NCBI RefSeq assembly: GCF_950023065.1
Contig: NC_088678.1
Location: forward strand, 66,990,460 to 67,054,459
DNA from: Planococcus citri
Taxonomy: Eukaryota; Arthropoda; Insecta; Hemiptera; Pseudococcidae
Length of the DNA: 64,000 bases
Direction: 5' to 3'
Positions 12,981-25,336 of the stretch are shown one piece after another; within the stretch, counting starts at the first letter, position 1; every line of letters starts with the position of its first letter. A program made the position numbers and the translations under genes. The notes below the pieces were generated by a model. That model ran no database searches. It worked only from the letters and a program-made list of their open reading frames with translations, and was not told the origin of the DNA.

Positions 12981-15900
12981 TTCTGAGTAATTTTCAACCA
13001 AAAATGAAGGTCTCTGTTGAATTTGATCGAAATCCGCCAACTTTTCTTTTGCGACCCACCCCAACGTTTATACTATAATCGTGATTGAATTTATCGCTGT
13101 ATATTTTAGTATTTTTATTCCACGTGTTCATTTGAAAGATCGATTTCACAATAAACGCTTCGCATTGTTATCATTGTCTGTTTTAAGCATACGATCATCT
13201 GAAGAGATTCGATTTTAATAAAATTGAACTCACGAGGAAGTACGAATGAGGACGTATACCTACTTGATAACGCTATTGGGCCGGCGTGTTAGTACATATG
13301 TACGAGTATACTACATAGTAGATTAATATATCTACCTAAATTGATTATTTCCATGTTCTCTATATCGCTAATCAGTGTTTCGTCGCAAATTTAATCGTTT
13401 AAATTATCAAAAAGTTTAAAAGTTAATTTATTGAAATTGATGTACGGCTAAAATAGAACGAAACGGTAAATCGGTTGTTCTTACGCAATTTGTAGTCGCT
13501 AATGGGTGGTCGAATAAGTAACTTTTGGATTAGGTACCTATCAGTTAGTACCTACTTAACCTTCAAAACGATAGACCGATTTGGCTTCTTGACCCCTTAA
13601 TGGGTCGAGAAAAGATTTAGGTTTCGATTGTCTGAGATCTTCCGTGTGTTTTCTGAAGTATTTGTAAATTCGTGATGAATGTCTCGAAGTCTTCAAATGT
13701 CTGCGAGCAGATTCGACCACAACTACGAAAAGTGTAGAATTTTTTCTCATTTTTCGTCAGCAATTTAAAATATTATGAATTCAACTATGACCTTTCAAAG
13801 TACCTAGATACGTTTAGTGCAATGCTAACTATTTAATTTTTAATGAGCTTTATCATAGGTACCTACGTAATTTGGCGGTCTGCTCGTTCTAGTATAAGCG
13901 TTATAACTTATAAGTAATTGGATGTTTGAAATTTTTTCGCAAATTTTTCATATCAGAAGTAAACTATCTTAAATACCTGTGAGACCATTGGCACCACTGG
14001 GTATCAAGTGCTTGAGCCAAAATTATTACCCTAATATCAAACCATCTTCACATTGCTTAGATTTTTTTGCCAATAATAATGTAAATACGTAATTCGTTCG
14101 GCTACATTAATATTTATGGCTTATTTTTCCTTCGATAACTTTAATTCGTGGTATTCGCGGCTTGCACCTGCAAACCTGCATGTAACTAGAAGTACGTGGA
14201 TAGGGCGAGATCTCATCTAGATCTGATGTGAGTATTATATATTTATGCGCATGTGCAGTGTTTCTGAGATATCCGATTTTTTCGGAAAAAAATAATTAGA
14301 TCACTGAGAAAATTCTTGTAAAATTGTTCAATCTGTAATTTATAGTTAGAACGAGGTGTATGGCCTGATGAAGAAAATTTCACTACCTCATCTTATGTTT
14401 TTAGTACATGATATTCTACGTTGCCTACATCTCTGCCCTCCTTTCCCATTGTGGGCATTCCCTACTGATAAGAAACGATTTCGCGTTCTGTTACCATTGA
14501 CCCTGATACTCGTATTGTTGTCGAGTGTGATATCACGTCGAAAGCCAAGTTCACAAATTCCAATTAGTTTTTCAATATAGCGATCAAGAAATAGAAATCC
14601 TAAAATAAATAGGCAGCCTATCGCAAACAATAATTGTAAAATACAATGTAATGAAAAACATCGTAATATTGAAATTTTCGAGCATTTTAATCATTTACGT
14701 CAAAAATGTCACGACAGACCGAAGAGATAAGAAAACATATCCTTTAATTAAGCGAAAATGTTTGAAGAAAATCCGCCAATTCGTCAGCTGAAAAGTGCAC
14801 TTTATTTGGCATGTTATTCGGTTATAAGTTTGATTTTTCTTTTGATCGATAAAAGTTATCTTATCTGTTTACATATACTTGATACTTTGTTGAAAGTAGG
14901 TTCACGTACCTAATTTTAAAATATCACATGTTTTCGTATATACTAATTGCACCGCGTTTATAATTATCATCCTTTGATGTTTGATGCATAGGTAAACTAA
15001 TAAAATTTTAAAATCTAAGTAGATGTAGAATTTTTTGAAGCTAGGAAAAGTTGTGTTGGTAGTTTTAACATTGATTCGATAGGATTCAATATTTTTAGGT
15101 ACTATCTGTACGAATCATTCAGGGGTTTTTCTTAAAACAGAATTTTATCATATAAATGCATAATATTTCGATTTGGATTCGTAGTAACTGAATCATTGAA
15201 AATGTCTGAATTTATCCCCTTTTTCGTTGTTTTGTTTTCAATTTTTTTTTTATCGTATACAGATAACCGAGAAAAGAGTTGAGACGCCATCACGATTCGA
15301 TTAGGTATCTAATTATACACCATTCATGGTTGTGATTATTTTTTATCGCTAAAGTTTACCCCGAAATTGAAAAAGCATGTGCTAAATATTTTTTAGGTAT
15401 TGGAAAATGTATGTAATTTTTGAGCCAACTGTAATGAAATTAGATGAACTGGTACATACATTTTTAAGCAAAAAGTAATCTTGAATATTGTATTTTACTT
15501 TTTTTTTTAAAAATTATACTTGATGGGTATGGTTCATGAACCTATGCCTATACTTTTTTTTAGGGGAGTTTATGTCTCACAAGGTGTCCAACGGTCCTTC
15601 TTAGGACTATAGTGTATGCCAATTGATGTCCTGCTATACCTCGCCATGTTTTTTTGGTCAAAACTACTAAAAAATAAGTAGGTACTTTTTATTACTTTAT
15701 CTTGAAAATTTCATATTTCTGTTTTTCTTGAAACTTGAAAAATTTTGATCTGAAAAATTGTTGATGCTCCGCCCTTCATACGAATCATTGAAAATGGAAA
15801 TATTTGAAGAAGTGTGTTTCCAAAACTCCTGCTTTTTAGGCACCTCGTCTTATTTCGACTTGAGAAGAATGAAATTTAATCACTGATATGTTACAAGATG

Positions 15901-16625
15901 TCCAAAAGTCCTGCACGTGCTGCTTTTCATTTAAATTTCCCGATTTTTTTTACCAATTACTTACACTATATTTTTTAATTTGTTTCCCATCTTTGCAAAA
16001 TTTTGAAAAATTTCATAAGGCAAAGTGCCCAAATGTGGCAAGTTAAATGTGCCCCAATGTGGCCACCTGAAGGATGAAATTTCAACAAATTGACCTCGAG
16101 AGCTGAATTTTAATGTGTACATTGTACCCTATGTTTGGCCACCGGATCGATTGGAAACGGTTTAACATCGTTTTGAGAAAGTCTAGAGCCTCCATCAGCA
16201 GATTTATGGAAATTGCAATTCACACAAAATTTTACTAAATAAAGCTGGAATGGTAAAATCCGTTTTGAATCCTAAATTCAGCATGCTGAGTCGACCGAAG
16301 GTGATTTCAAGCCGTTCTGGAACCTCCGGTGACATTTTATGATTTTGGAAAATCTAGATTTTTGTAACCGAATTGATCTTCAATAAAATACTTATTAGAA
16401 AAGCATTTATAGATTTAAGAAAATAATGTTTATTTGGTCAGGTTGTACAACATGAACAATTTTGAAATAGGTACATACTATAAATCAGCTAAATATTAAA
16501 TTACGATTACTTTTCAAAGATTTTCTTGATGAAGTAACTATGTACTTCGTAGCCTTTTCGGGGTACCGAGAATATTCAGTAAAAAGAAACAAGTTTGGTA
16601 GGTACGTGATACAAATTGTCAATCC
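12981..16625. other. AT-rich intergenic DNA, no supported gene
   Basis: The most gene-like piece is a minus ORF at 14388-14630 that begins with a hydrophobic stretch (FAIGCLFILGFLFL). It has no matching donor in phase and no continuation, so it is not called. A weak dispersed repeat with CTGGAGGCTCC-like words appears near 16100-16340. Confidence 0.4.
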
Positions 16626-19514
16626 TTACATAACTCGGATGAACTGTCGGAGCTCATCGTCATAGTTGTTATAAATGTTTTGAAGCGATTCGGTAATCGA
16701 TCGTATTACAGACACTTTCGTTTTTTCTAATAATATCGCCGAAGCTAAAGATGATAAGCTATCGTTGGAATTCTCACAAACGACTGAAGCTGCATCAATT
16801 TTAATTACGCTGCCTAGTAATACGTCACCATATGAATGTGAATTTATGAGTAATAGGTAACTCCGATCTCGTAGGACTCGCATAATCTTTTCAAAATCGG
16901 TTTCAATATTAATTCGATCGATCTTGAAGTGTAATTGCGAGGGTTTCACATTTAAATCAGATTCGTTGTGGTAATACCAGTTCACATTACCTGATACATT
17001 TTCGATCGATAATTGTAATTCATTCGACTCGGTATTCAGCGAGAAATTTTTGAAATTTGTCAATCCACGTATGGTTATCTGATCCATGACAATTTTCCAG
17101 TAATCGGGTCCTTCATTACCAATTTGGTAATAGTGATCTAATTCGTGTGCTGAGAAGTTGGCGAACTTTTCGTTAATATTTTCTTTAGGCTGCATACAAG
17201 TTGTGAATACTTTATCGTAAGTTGATTGCATCGAATGGAAAAAACGTATGATTTCTTTTTCAAAATACGATTTGATTTCTTGTATCAAGGACGACATGGA
17301 ATTCAATGCAACAAATTCTTCGCCATCGTTTCCGGATAATTCGATCTGAAATATTTGCAGTGTGTTGAATCATGGAATCAAACCTTTGTACATGAAATTA
17401 CTTAGGTAGATACTCATCTTACTTAAATATCATTTTGACGTTTATACCTAGTCTAGCTTCGAAAGTCTTTGCTAACGTAGGTAAAGGATATGTACTCACT
17501 TTGAAGTCCTGATATTCTATCTCGATATCCGTTTCACTGATAGACGACGTAAGATTCGCTGGATTATACGTTTTAAGTATAGAAATGTTTATTCCTGCGA
17601 AGCGCATTAGGTATTTAACTGTATGAAGTGTCGTAGAATTGTTTTTAATGTTGTAATAGCCTGTTAGTTCCAATATAGACTGGGTATTCATTTTTATCTA
17701 ACAAAATAAAACTGGATTAAATAACAAATTGTTGTTTACTTAGATATTAAAATTATGTGTGTGGAGTCTCAATACCGTATCTTTTTACTATTCATTCATT
17801 TTTAACCCGCAAGTATGTAAAGTTGCAAGAAAACAAAAAAATCCCGAAAGTTGAGGATTTTTAAAAATTTTGAACTCTGGTTCGACATGCAGTTTTAGCA
17901 CTTTCATTTAAGCTCGTTTAGCTATAGCAGTTATTGAAACATCTATCTTACTTTTCAATAGTTATTTGAAAAAAATGATCAATGCATGTTTAGTACAATC
18001 AAGTACGAGTAATAATGTCACGTTGAAATTTACGTACCTTCAAAAAGTTTGAAAATTCGCAAGTGATATTTTTCACGGCTAATTTTGGTGGATGTTGATT
18101 ATACGAGTAGCGGTGCCTTTCGTAATATGAAGGATGTGTTAGTTTTGCCGTCACTTCATCGATATTGTTTGAAATCTGTAAGGATTTCGAATTGATTGTT
18201 CGATAAAATTTAGCAGTATTTTTAGATATTTCCGCAGTCGTGAGTGGTATAATTTGTGTAATATTGTACGCTTCTTGAACAGTGAATTCGTTTTTTTTGT
18301 AAAGGTCGATTGCTGGCGTGGTTGAAACTATTTTAGTGGTTCGGAAAAGTGGACGTGAAACATCGACCGCGTGTATCGCATTGTTGTTTGAGCCTGAAAA
18401 AAAATCAATGAGTATTAATATTCTCAATGAGAAAAAAAAACATAATCATATAGTGGGGCCTTGCATAAGGATCTATTGCACCCCCCCCCCAGCGGTCGAT
18501 CCTCTAGGGCAACTTTTTTCTCAAAGGAGTAGTACTATAGCCAAGGAACATTTCTAGCCCTTGTCCTAAAAAAAGTGACCTTACTTACAAAATGGTGGCC
18601 ATTTTGATTGACAGGTGAGCCGAAATCACAAATTTTGCGTTCCAGCATAGGACTTGCACAAATTTTTTACATGTTACAAAGGTAGATTGAAAGAGCAGGC
18701 AAGAAATTCATCACCTGTCAAAATTTCAAGTGCTTAAGTGCCTTTTTCGATTTTTGGTGAATTTTTGAAAACTAAATTTAGGCCAAAATGGAGAGGAAAA
18801 AATAAAAATTTTATTAAATTGGCGTAGAAAGCTGAAGTTCAGGATATATTCTATTTTCGACCTGCCAAATCGATTGGAAACTGTTTCAAACCGTTTTGAG
18901 TAGTTCTATAGCGTGCAGCAGAATTTTGAAATTTGAAATTTCCTCAAAATTCGTCAATTGGAGCTGGAAAGTCGAAATTCATTTTGCAAACTAATTTCAA
19001 TACGCTTGGAACTCGACTGCAGGTGGATTTCAAGTCGTTTGGGAGGCTCCAGCGACTTTTTTGAAAATTACTGGAGTCTCCAGCAGACTTGCAGTTCTTT
19101 GTGTGGAATGTCTGTGTAATCTTGACAGTTCAGCTCAATTGATGAATGTTGCTGCGTTTATTCTATGTATCTTTATCTAATTATTGCAGCAAATATACCT
19201 ACTACTACTACCTACTACTACTACTTTTTTTTTGAATCATGATGCAATTTTAGGACGCGAAAGGATTGATGTTGAAAGGAGAAGTAAGACGAACTTTTTT
19301 GAATATCGATATTATATATCGATGGTCTTGAAAAAAATTCTGATCATTTTGAGTCAAGATTCCAAAAAAGAGATGGGCTCACAAGTGGTATTATCAACTT
19401 ACGTAACCAATAAGGGTGTATAGTCTAAATTATTTCATTAATTACGTATTTCTTAAAAACTTACTTACCTAAAATAGTTGAGATAATTAATAATATAGTA
19501 GTTAGCAAATTCAT
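16626..19514 (-). CDS. uncharacterised secreted/anchored protein, paralogue B (439 aa, 4 exons)
   Basis: Exons on the minus strand are 19514-19469, 18393-18038, 17697-17500 and 17345-16626 (46, 356, 198 and 720 nt; phases 1, 0, 0). The first exon has the same length and phases as the gene at 3013-7982. Both final exons begin with an acidic stretch followed by predicted helix, so the two are tandem paralogues although their sequences have drifted far apart. The leader MNLLTTILLIISTIL is a likely signal peptide. Several N-glycosylation motifs support secretion. Around residues 288-303 the segment VMDQITIRGLTNF, followed by alternating hydrophobics, resembles the GLSNF region of takeout/JHBP proteins. 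I hold that as a weak hint only. A possible polyadenylation signal (AATAAA on the minus strand) lies at 16434-16429, about 190 nt past the stop. Confidence 0.78.
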
Positions 19515-20009
19515 GATTGAAGAAACAACTCTAAAATAATACGCTTTTAGTTTGACATCAATTCAGTGACTGCGAGAAGTATAAATTTACTGATCTCGAC
19601 GCTTTTACGTTTATTAAAAATGTAATCATTACCTAAACAAGGAATACATAGTACCTATTTGATAATTCAAGCCATAGTCCAATGCTTTTATGTTAGACAA
19701 CAACAAATATTCGCGTGATCAAAATAAATAATCGCAACCTGTATTCGAATTTATATTTTTTTTTAAAGAAACACGCTTTCCAGCAATGATTTGATGCTTT
19801 CCTTATTGAAGCGAGGGAGGAGAGTTACATTGTATATTTTGCCAAACGAAGGCATATAACGAGATGGAATTGAAATAAGGTAGTATAGAAAATTTTGTTG
19901 ATACAAACTTGGTACAGAGTGTTTCAACAATCCTATCCAGTCTGTTTTCTTTAAATTACTTGTCTTGATTTTTTCCTTATGCTTTGTGCTTTTCTATCTT
20001 ACCCTTGTT

Positions 20010-20740
20010 CTTTTTTTTTTTTTTTTTTTTTTTTACGAAATTGTGCCAAAAAGTTTTTGTGTTTTGCAATACATAATTATGAAACAGTTTTTTATTTTTT
20101 GCAAAAATTGCTAAAATACTGTTTCTGCCAATCTTGTTTGTCAAAATCCTGCATTCTTACCAAAACTTTCGAAAAATCCTATTGTCTTTCTCAACAAAAA
20201 TCTTGTTTTTTTGTAAAAATTGCCAAACCCCAAAAAATCTTGCTTTTTGGCAAAATTAGGTATATCGCCAAAAGTGTCCAAAAAATGCTGCTGCATTCTT
20301 GTCAAATTTGCAAAAAAAATCTTCTGTCTTACTATAAACTTGGAAAAACTTGATTTTTTTCTCAAAAATACCAAAATCGTGTTTTTTTTTGACAAACTTA
20401 CAAAACAGAATCCTGCATTATGAAACTTGCAAAAGTATTCTGCTGTTACGGTCAACTTGCAAGAATCACGCTCTTTTGTCAGAATTACAAAAAATCTTGT
20501 TGTTTTTGCCAAAGTTGCCAATAACCCAACTTTCTTGTCAAAATGGCAAAATTTTGCTTTTCCTTCAAATTGTAAAAAAAACTTGCCATTTTTTCCTAAA
20601 TTGTAAAAAATTATGCTCTTTTTCAAAAGTGTCTCGTTTTTATCATTTTTTAAACCAAATTTCGATTTTTTTTCTTGTTTTACAAAATTTTGAGTTTCTA
20701 TTCCATTTTTAAGTTTTTTTTTTTTTTTTTTTTTTTTTTA
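20010..20740. repeat. degenerate AAAATTGCCAAAAA-type repeat with poly-T ends
   Basis: Roughly 30-bp degenerate units alternate a C-rich word (TTGCCAAAA or TTGTCAAAA) with a T-rich word (TCTTGCTTTTTT). The block is bracketed by poly-T runs at about 20010-20034 and 20709-20740. ORFs on both strands here are artefacts of the repeat. Similar blocks occur at 23790-24520, 30826-31740, 38600-39560 and 54250-54790. Confidence 0.8.
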
Positions 20741-20935
20741 AACAGCCAAATCTTGATCTGAGAAAATTCAGTCTTGTATACTTTCCGACCCCACTTTCCC
20801 TCATCCCTTCCTGAAGAAATTGATGCATCTGTATAGGAATTTTCTCTGGAAGCCAAAAGTAAACGATCAACGAAATATATGTATTGAAACCTACATTGAA
20901 CACGATTAAATTGGTAAAATTGAATTCCTAATGTT

Positions 20936-22446
20936 CTACGGCCAAACAGTTTTCTCGATCCACGGAATATAAAATGCTACTTTTGCATAAATGCCGTATG
21001 CTTTGCTAGGTCCTGGTTGACACGGCGCCCCACGTGAAACGACTCCAACTAGGTGGTAAACATGTGGACAAGGGCTTGTTTTATGTGGCATCTGCAATGG
21101 TCCTCCGGAGTCACCCTGTATACGAGTATTTAGAAGTACGTACGTACGATTATAAATTTATGACATGAACATACTTCGTCTATATTTGTATTTGTCCATC
21201 AACTTCACACTTACTTCGCAGGCATCGGCGTATACATTTTGAGAACCAGCGCAGATAAATGTAGTCGAGTTGTACGTTTGTGGAAATGATGCATTACAGA
21301 AGGATTCCGGGAGCGACTCCAGTTTTACTTCTTTTAATTCTCTGCTGAAAAAGTTACCTGAAAAAAAAATCACGTATATTTTCACTTCGATGGATGGTTT
21401 TTATTTTTCTTAAGTCGTTATGTGGGATGATTTGTTTCTACAATTTTGAAATCCATTTTTTTTTAAAAATCTCATGTGAACTTACCCTCGTGTTTTCCCC
21501 ATCCTGACGCAGTCAGTTGGTTCGATTGGACATTCTGATCGATATTCAAACAGATAGGTCTTATGTAAGCAGTGAACGTCACTGAAGCGTTCAGTTTCAC
21601 TAGACAAATATCGTCTTTCATCGTTCCTGAAGGACCAGGGTAGAAATATACCTCGCTGCTGGAAAACGTTTGACTACTTTTATCTTCTTCGAGAATTACC
21701 ACTCCTATCAGAATTTTGGCGCCTTCCACTCTAAAGAAAAATGATAGATAGTAGTTAGACTTACGTAGGTACATCTCCCTATCCACCATCGTGACGAAGC
21801 ACCCTTCAAGAGGGTCTATACCTACTCAAAGTTTAACTTGAATTCGAGAACTACTTACTGGATTTTTTCGCCGCAGTGTTTAGCAGTTATGAAGAAATTC
21901 TCGCTGATCAAAGATCCACCGCATATCGTCTTACTTATAGTAGTGTGTATGAAGACCTTAACAAAATAAAAACGTTATCGAGGTATTTCGTCTTACATAC
22001 ATATGTATTTGAATGGTGTGTTTGTATGGATGAATACCATGTGAGGTAAATGTCCACGATGAACTACGTTGCCGTGCCATACGGCCTTTATGGTATCACT
22101 GGAAGTTGGCTTTTGAGTTACTTGTTCTTCCGGCAATCGATTCTTTGTTTCGCATGCGAACGCGACATACTGGTTGCATTCTGCGAATATGACGTTTCAT
22201 GAGCTAATTATCGTAGTGAAATAATAAAATAAGCGAGCATTACTTTGTTCGGCCTTAGTGAATGGTCTGAATGAAATTCCAATAAGGGAAATTAATCCAA
22301 CAAGCATGACAACAGCTAATATGAAAAAATATTCGAAGATTACTTTTTTGCGAATAAACACGTATCATGAAAAGATATAGAGAAAACAATCGCGTACCTC
22401 CCCCTATGCCTATGCCGACGATCAGTACGATGTACATAAGTTTCAT
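20936..22446 (-). CDS. SP1: membrane-anchored trypsin-like serine protease, triad intact (309 aa)
   Basis: Exons are 22446-22398, 22315-22244, 22180-22038, 21956-21859, 21730-21486, 21357-21215 and 21115-20936. The frame is continuous, with intron phases 1-1-0-2-1-0. Residues 1-32 form a long hydrophobic segment without an obvious cleavage site, so a type II anchor is likelier than a plain signal peptide. The stem has KCNQY...C. Catalytic residues are H115 (TAKHC, Ala to Lys before the His), D161 (DDICLVKL) and S253 (GDSGGP). D247 sits at the base of the S1 pocket (DACE before GDSGGP), predicting cleavage after Arg/Lys. The usual activation sequence R-IVGG is replaced by IKAVWHGN, so normal zymogen activation is doubtful. 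It is the most downstream gene of the protease cluster and one of two with a canonical pocket. Confidence 0.88.
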
Positions 22447-23034
22447 TTCACGTAAGCGTATTCGTTGAATTACTTGAAATAAAGGTACACCTTTGTTGAA
22501 AAGATAACATACTTGCGAGTTGAGAACGAAACGTTATCAATGGAAGTGCCCCTGAAAATAACGTAATTTAATGCCCGATTGGTTGTAGCCGCGTATTAAT
22601 AGGTAGATATTTTTTGGAATAGGATGTCTGGGAAATTTGGAAATAATATGTGGCTAGTATTTGGTATCGTTGATGTTTTATGTTCGGTGTTTGGAGGGGG
22701 AGGATGAGGTGTGTCGAATGAATTCGTTGATTTTGATGAATTGTCAGAGCAATACTTTGTGTAGTTGAGAAAATGCAACAAATTTCAATCGTTGTCCTAA
22801 TTAAATATGAAAAATCAGAAATTGGGAACTTTCTTTATGCTTGTTTTTGGGTCTATGATTCTCTTGATGTGCATCACGATCCACTCGTTGAATTTTACAA
22901 AATTGAACGTTTTCGAATAAAATAAAACAGAAATTATATTTTAGAACTGTCCTCTTCAATTCTCGAAAAATTGAATCAAAAAGGGAGTTTTTACGTACCC
23001 TGAAACAAATGATTACTTATTTAGCGTGAAAAAT
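22447..23034. other. intergenic DNA upstream of SP1
   Basis: This stretch holds the presumed SP1 promoter. I saw no gene, and no copy of the AATAGTTGGCT element found upstream of SP2-SP4. Confidence 0.4.
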
Positions 23035-25005
23035 TGTAAATTCCCTAGTAAAATAGGCGAATGGCCCTGTTCCCAGTTTTGGAATATTATGATGGATTAT
23101 AGTTAGGTACCTCCAAAAAAAAATGTTGGTCCCGCTCCTCAAACCACCTCCCTTGGACAGTGTAGTCAAAAAACAGGTTTTTTGGCGGGAAAAAAATCTA
23201 TATCCATGAGTAGTGGCGAGAAAATTCTGGTACCACACGAAATGTGTAGAGGAAGCCTGGGCCTTTCGACATGATTTTTTTCAACATTTTATTTTGTAGT
23301 GGTGGGGGTAAAATTGACAGAAGAAAACTTTAAACCGTCACAGCTTCGGATCGAAGGGTTGGACGCAAAAACAGTTTTCACCAAAATGTATCTTCTTATT
23401 ACTAGTACTTTCTTCCTGCCAATCCATAAAATTAAAGTTTTGTCCGCAAAGGGCTCATATTTGCAAAAAAAAAAAAACAACTTGAAAAATACGCGTTTTT
23501 CGCGTTTTTTCCCCACAAAAGTACGAGAAGTATGCGAAAAATGTTTAGAATGTTGAGCGTCAAATTTCACTTTAGAAAAAGTGTTCAAAAGAAGCTCGTC
23601 ATGAGAATAAAAAAATACCAAAAAAAATTCGAATTGAGGTCAGAGCAATTTTGTTACAATTCTCACATTCTTTTCAATTTAAACACGTTTCCACAACGCT
23701 TGATGAAAAAAAACCATCAAAATGAAAATGTCGCAAGTTGATCTTCTAAAAATTTCCAAGAATAGGCAAAAAAAATATTACCTAGGACATTTTTGATAAC
23801 GTCAAAAAAAGGTGAGTATTTTTCGACAATTTTGGCAAGAAACAGTGCTTTTTTGACAATTTTGACAAAAGTTGGGATTTTTAAATAATTTTTTCAAAAA
23901 AGAAACTTTCTGTAAAATTTTGACAAAATCAGACTTTTTTGACAACTATTCTGGTGATGAAATTTTCTGAACATTTTGGCAAAAACAGGTGCTTTTTGGA
24001 CAACTTTTACAAAAAGTCAAGATATTTTGATAAATTCTGGCAAAAATAAGAATTTTTGAAATTTTGACTAACAAACTGGGTTTTTTGTTCATTTTTACAA
24101 AAAATACTTATTAGGACTTTTTTGATAATGTTGGAAGAAAAATGTAAGTATTTTTCAACAATTATGGCCAAAAACAGTGCTTTTTTGGCGATTTTGACAA
24201 AAGTTGAGATTTGTCGAAAAAATTTAAAAAAAAAGAAACTTAGATACAATTTTGTCATAAATGAGACTTTTTTGACAATTATTCTGGTGATAAGATTTTT
24301 TTAGCATTTTGACAAAAAATAGATGCTTTTTTGATAATTTTTACAAAAGTCAAGATTTTTAGATAGTTTTATTGAAATTATAACTTTTTGAAATTTTGGC
24401 CAACAACAAGGTTTTTGTTCATTTTTACAAAAAATATTAAGACTTTTTTGATAACGTTAGATGAAAATGTATATTTTTTGCAAAATCGTACTTTTTTTTG
24501 CATATTTTACATAATTTTACAAAAATAAAAAAATTCGAAAAAGGCGTACTTACTTACCTACTTATTTTTTAGTTTTTTTCTTGCGTACATATTTTTATTT
24601 TATGGATTGATAGGCAAATAGTCCTTGTAAAAAGACACATTTTGGCGAAAACAGTGTTTGTTGTGTTGAACCCTTCAATCCGGAACTGTGGCGGTTCAAA
24701 CTTTTTTTTTGTCAATTTTATCCCCACCTATGATGAAAAATTTTGAAAAAAATCGTGTTGAAAGGCCCATGCTTCCCCTACACATTCCGCATGGTACCAT
24801 AATTTTCTCCCCACTACTCATGGATATTGATTTTTTTCCGCAAAAAAGTGTTTTTAGATATACTGTTCAAAGAGGTGGGTTGAGGGGCGGAAATTCGGCT
24901 CGAAATTTTTTTTGGAAGTGCCCAATAATAATCCATCATAATTTTCCAAATCTGGGAACAAAGCCATTTCGCCTATTTTACCTGGAAATACGCTTTCAAT
25001 TTCCA
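23035..25005. repeat. foldback element with ~400-bp inverted arms and tandem core
   Basis: The left arm (about 23035-23435) and right arm (about 24588-25000) are inverted copies. Shared landmarks are ATGATGGATTAT / ATAATCCATCAT, a CATGAGTAGTGG / CCACTACTCATG pair, and GCCAATCCATAAAAT / ATTTTATGGATTGATAGGC. The interior (23790-24520) is a degenerate tandem of ATTTTGACAAAA-like units. A partial extra copy of the outer end lies at about 47262-47340. The 171-codon ORF at 24688-25203 follows the arm and has no recognisable domain. Confidence 0.75.
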
Positions 25006-25336
25006 GTTTTTTCAACTATGAGGAGGAGTCAGAATTTGAATTTTCGCTTCTCATTCTTCGCAAGAACTTACACACCCTCTACTAATTATTTAAAAAAAAG
25101 CTTAAAGTTACGTAATGTACTGATGAGCTATCTCGCTATTGGCGAGCTGAGTGAAAAAAATTACTGCTTAAAAGTTAAAACATTTTCTATAGCTTTTAAT
25201 TGAAAACATCCTATTAACAAAAAAAAAAAAAACGGCAGTTGATACATATGAATTGAATTATACTTATTACAAATACACAATACACATTATATAAGTAATT
25301 GCTGATAAGACTGATGGAATATTCACACTTGGATAT

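Noticed and set aside
14388..14630. minus ORF with hydrophobic N-terminus, a possible further A/B paralogue start
   Set aside because: The leader is longer than the 46-nt exon of A and B, no donor in phase 1 was found, and no following exons were seen.
20141..20626. 161-codon minus ORF
   Set aside because: It lies in the degenerate TTGCCAAAA repeat block, with no domain and overlapping open frames on the opposite strand.
24688..25203. 171-codon + ORF
   Set aside because: It follows one arm of a foldback repeat; no family pattern or splice context was found.
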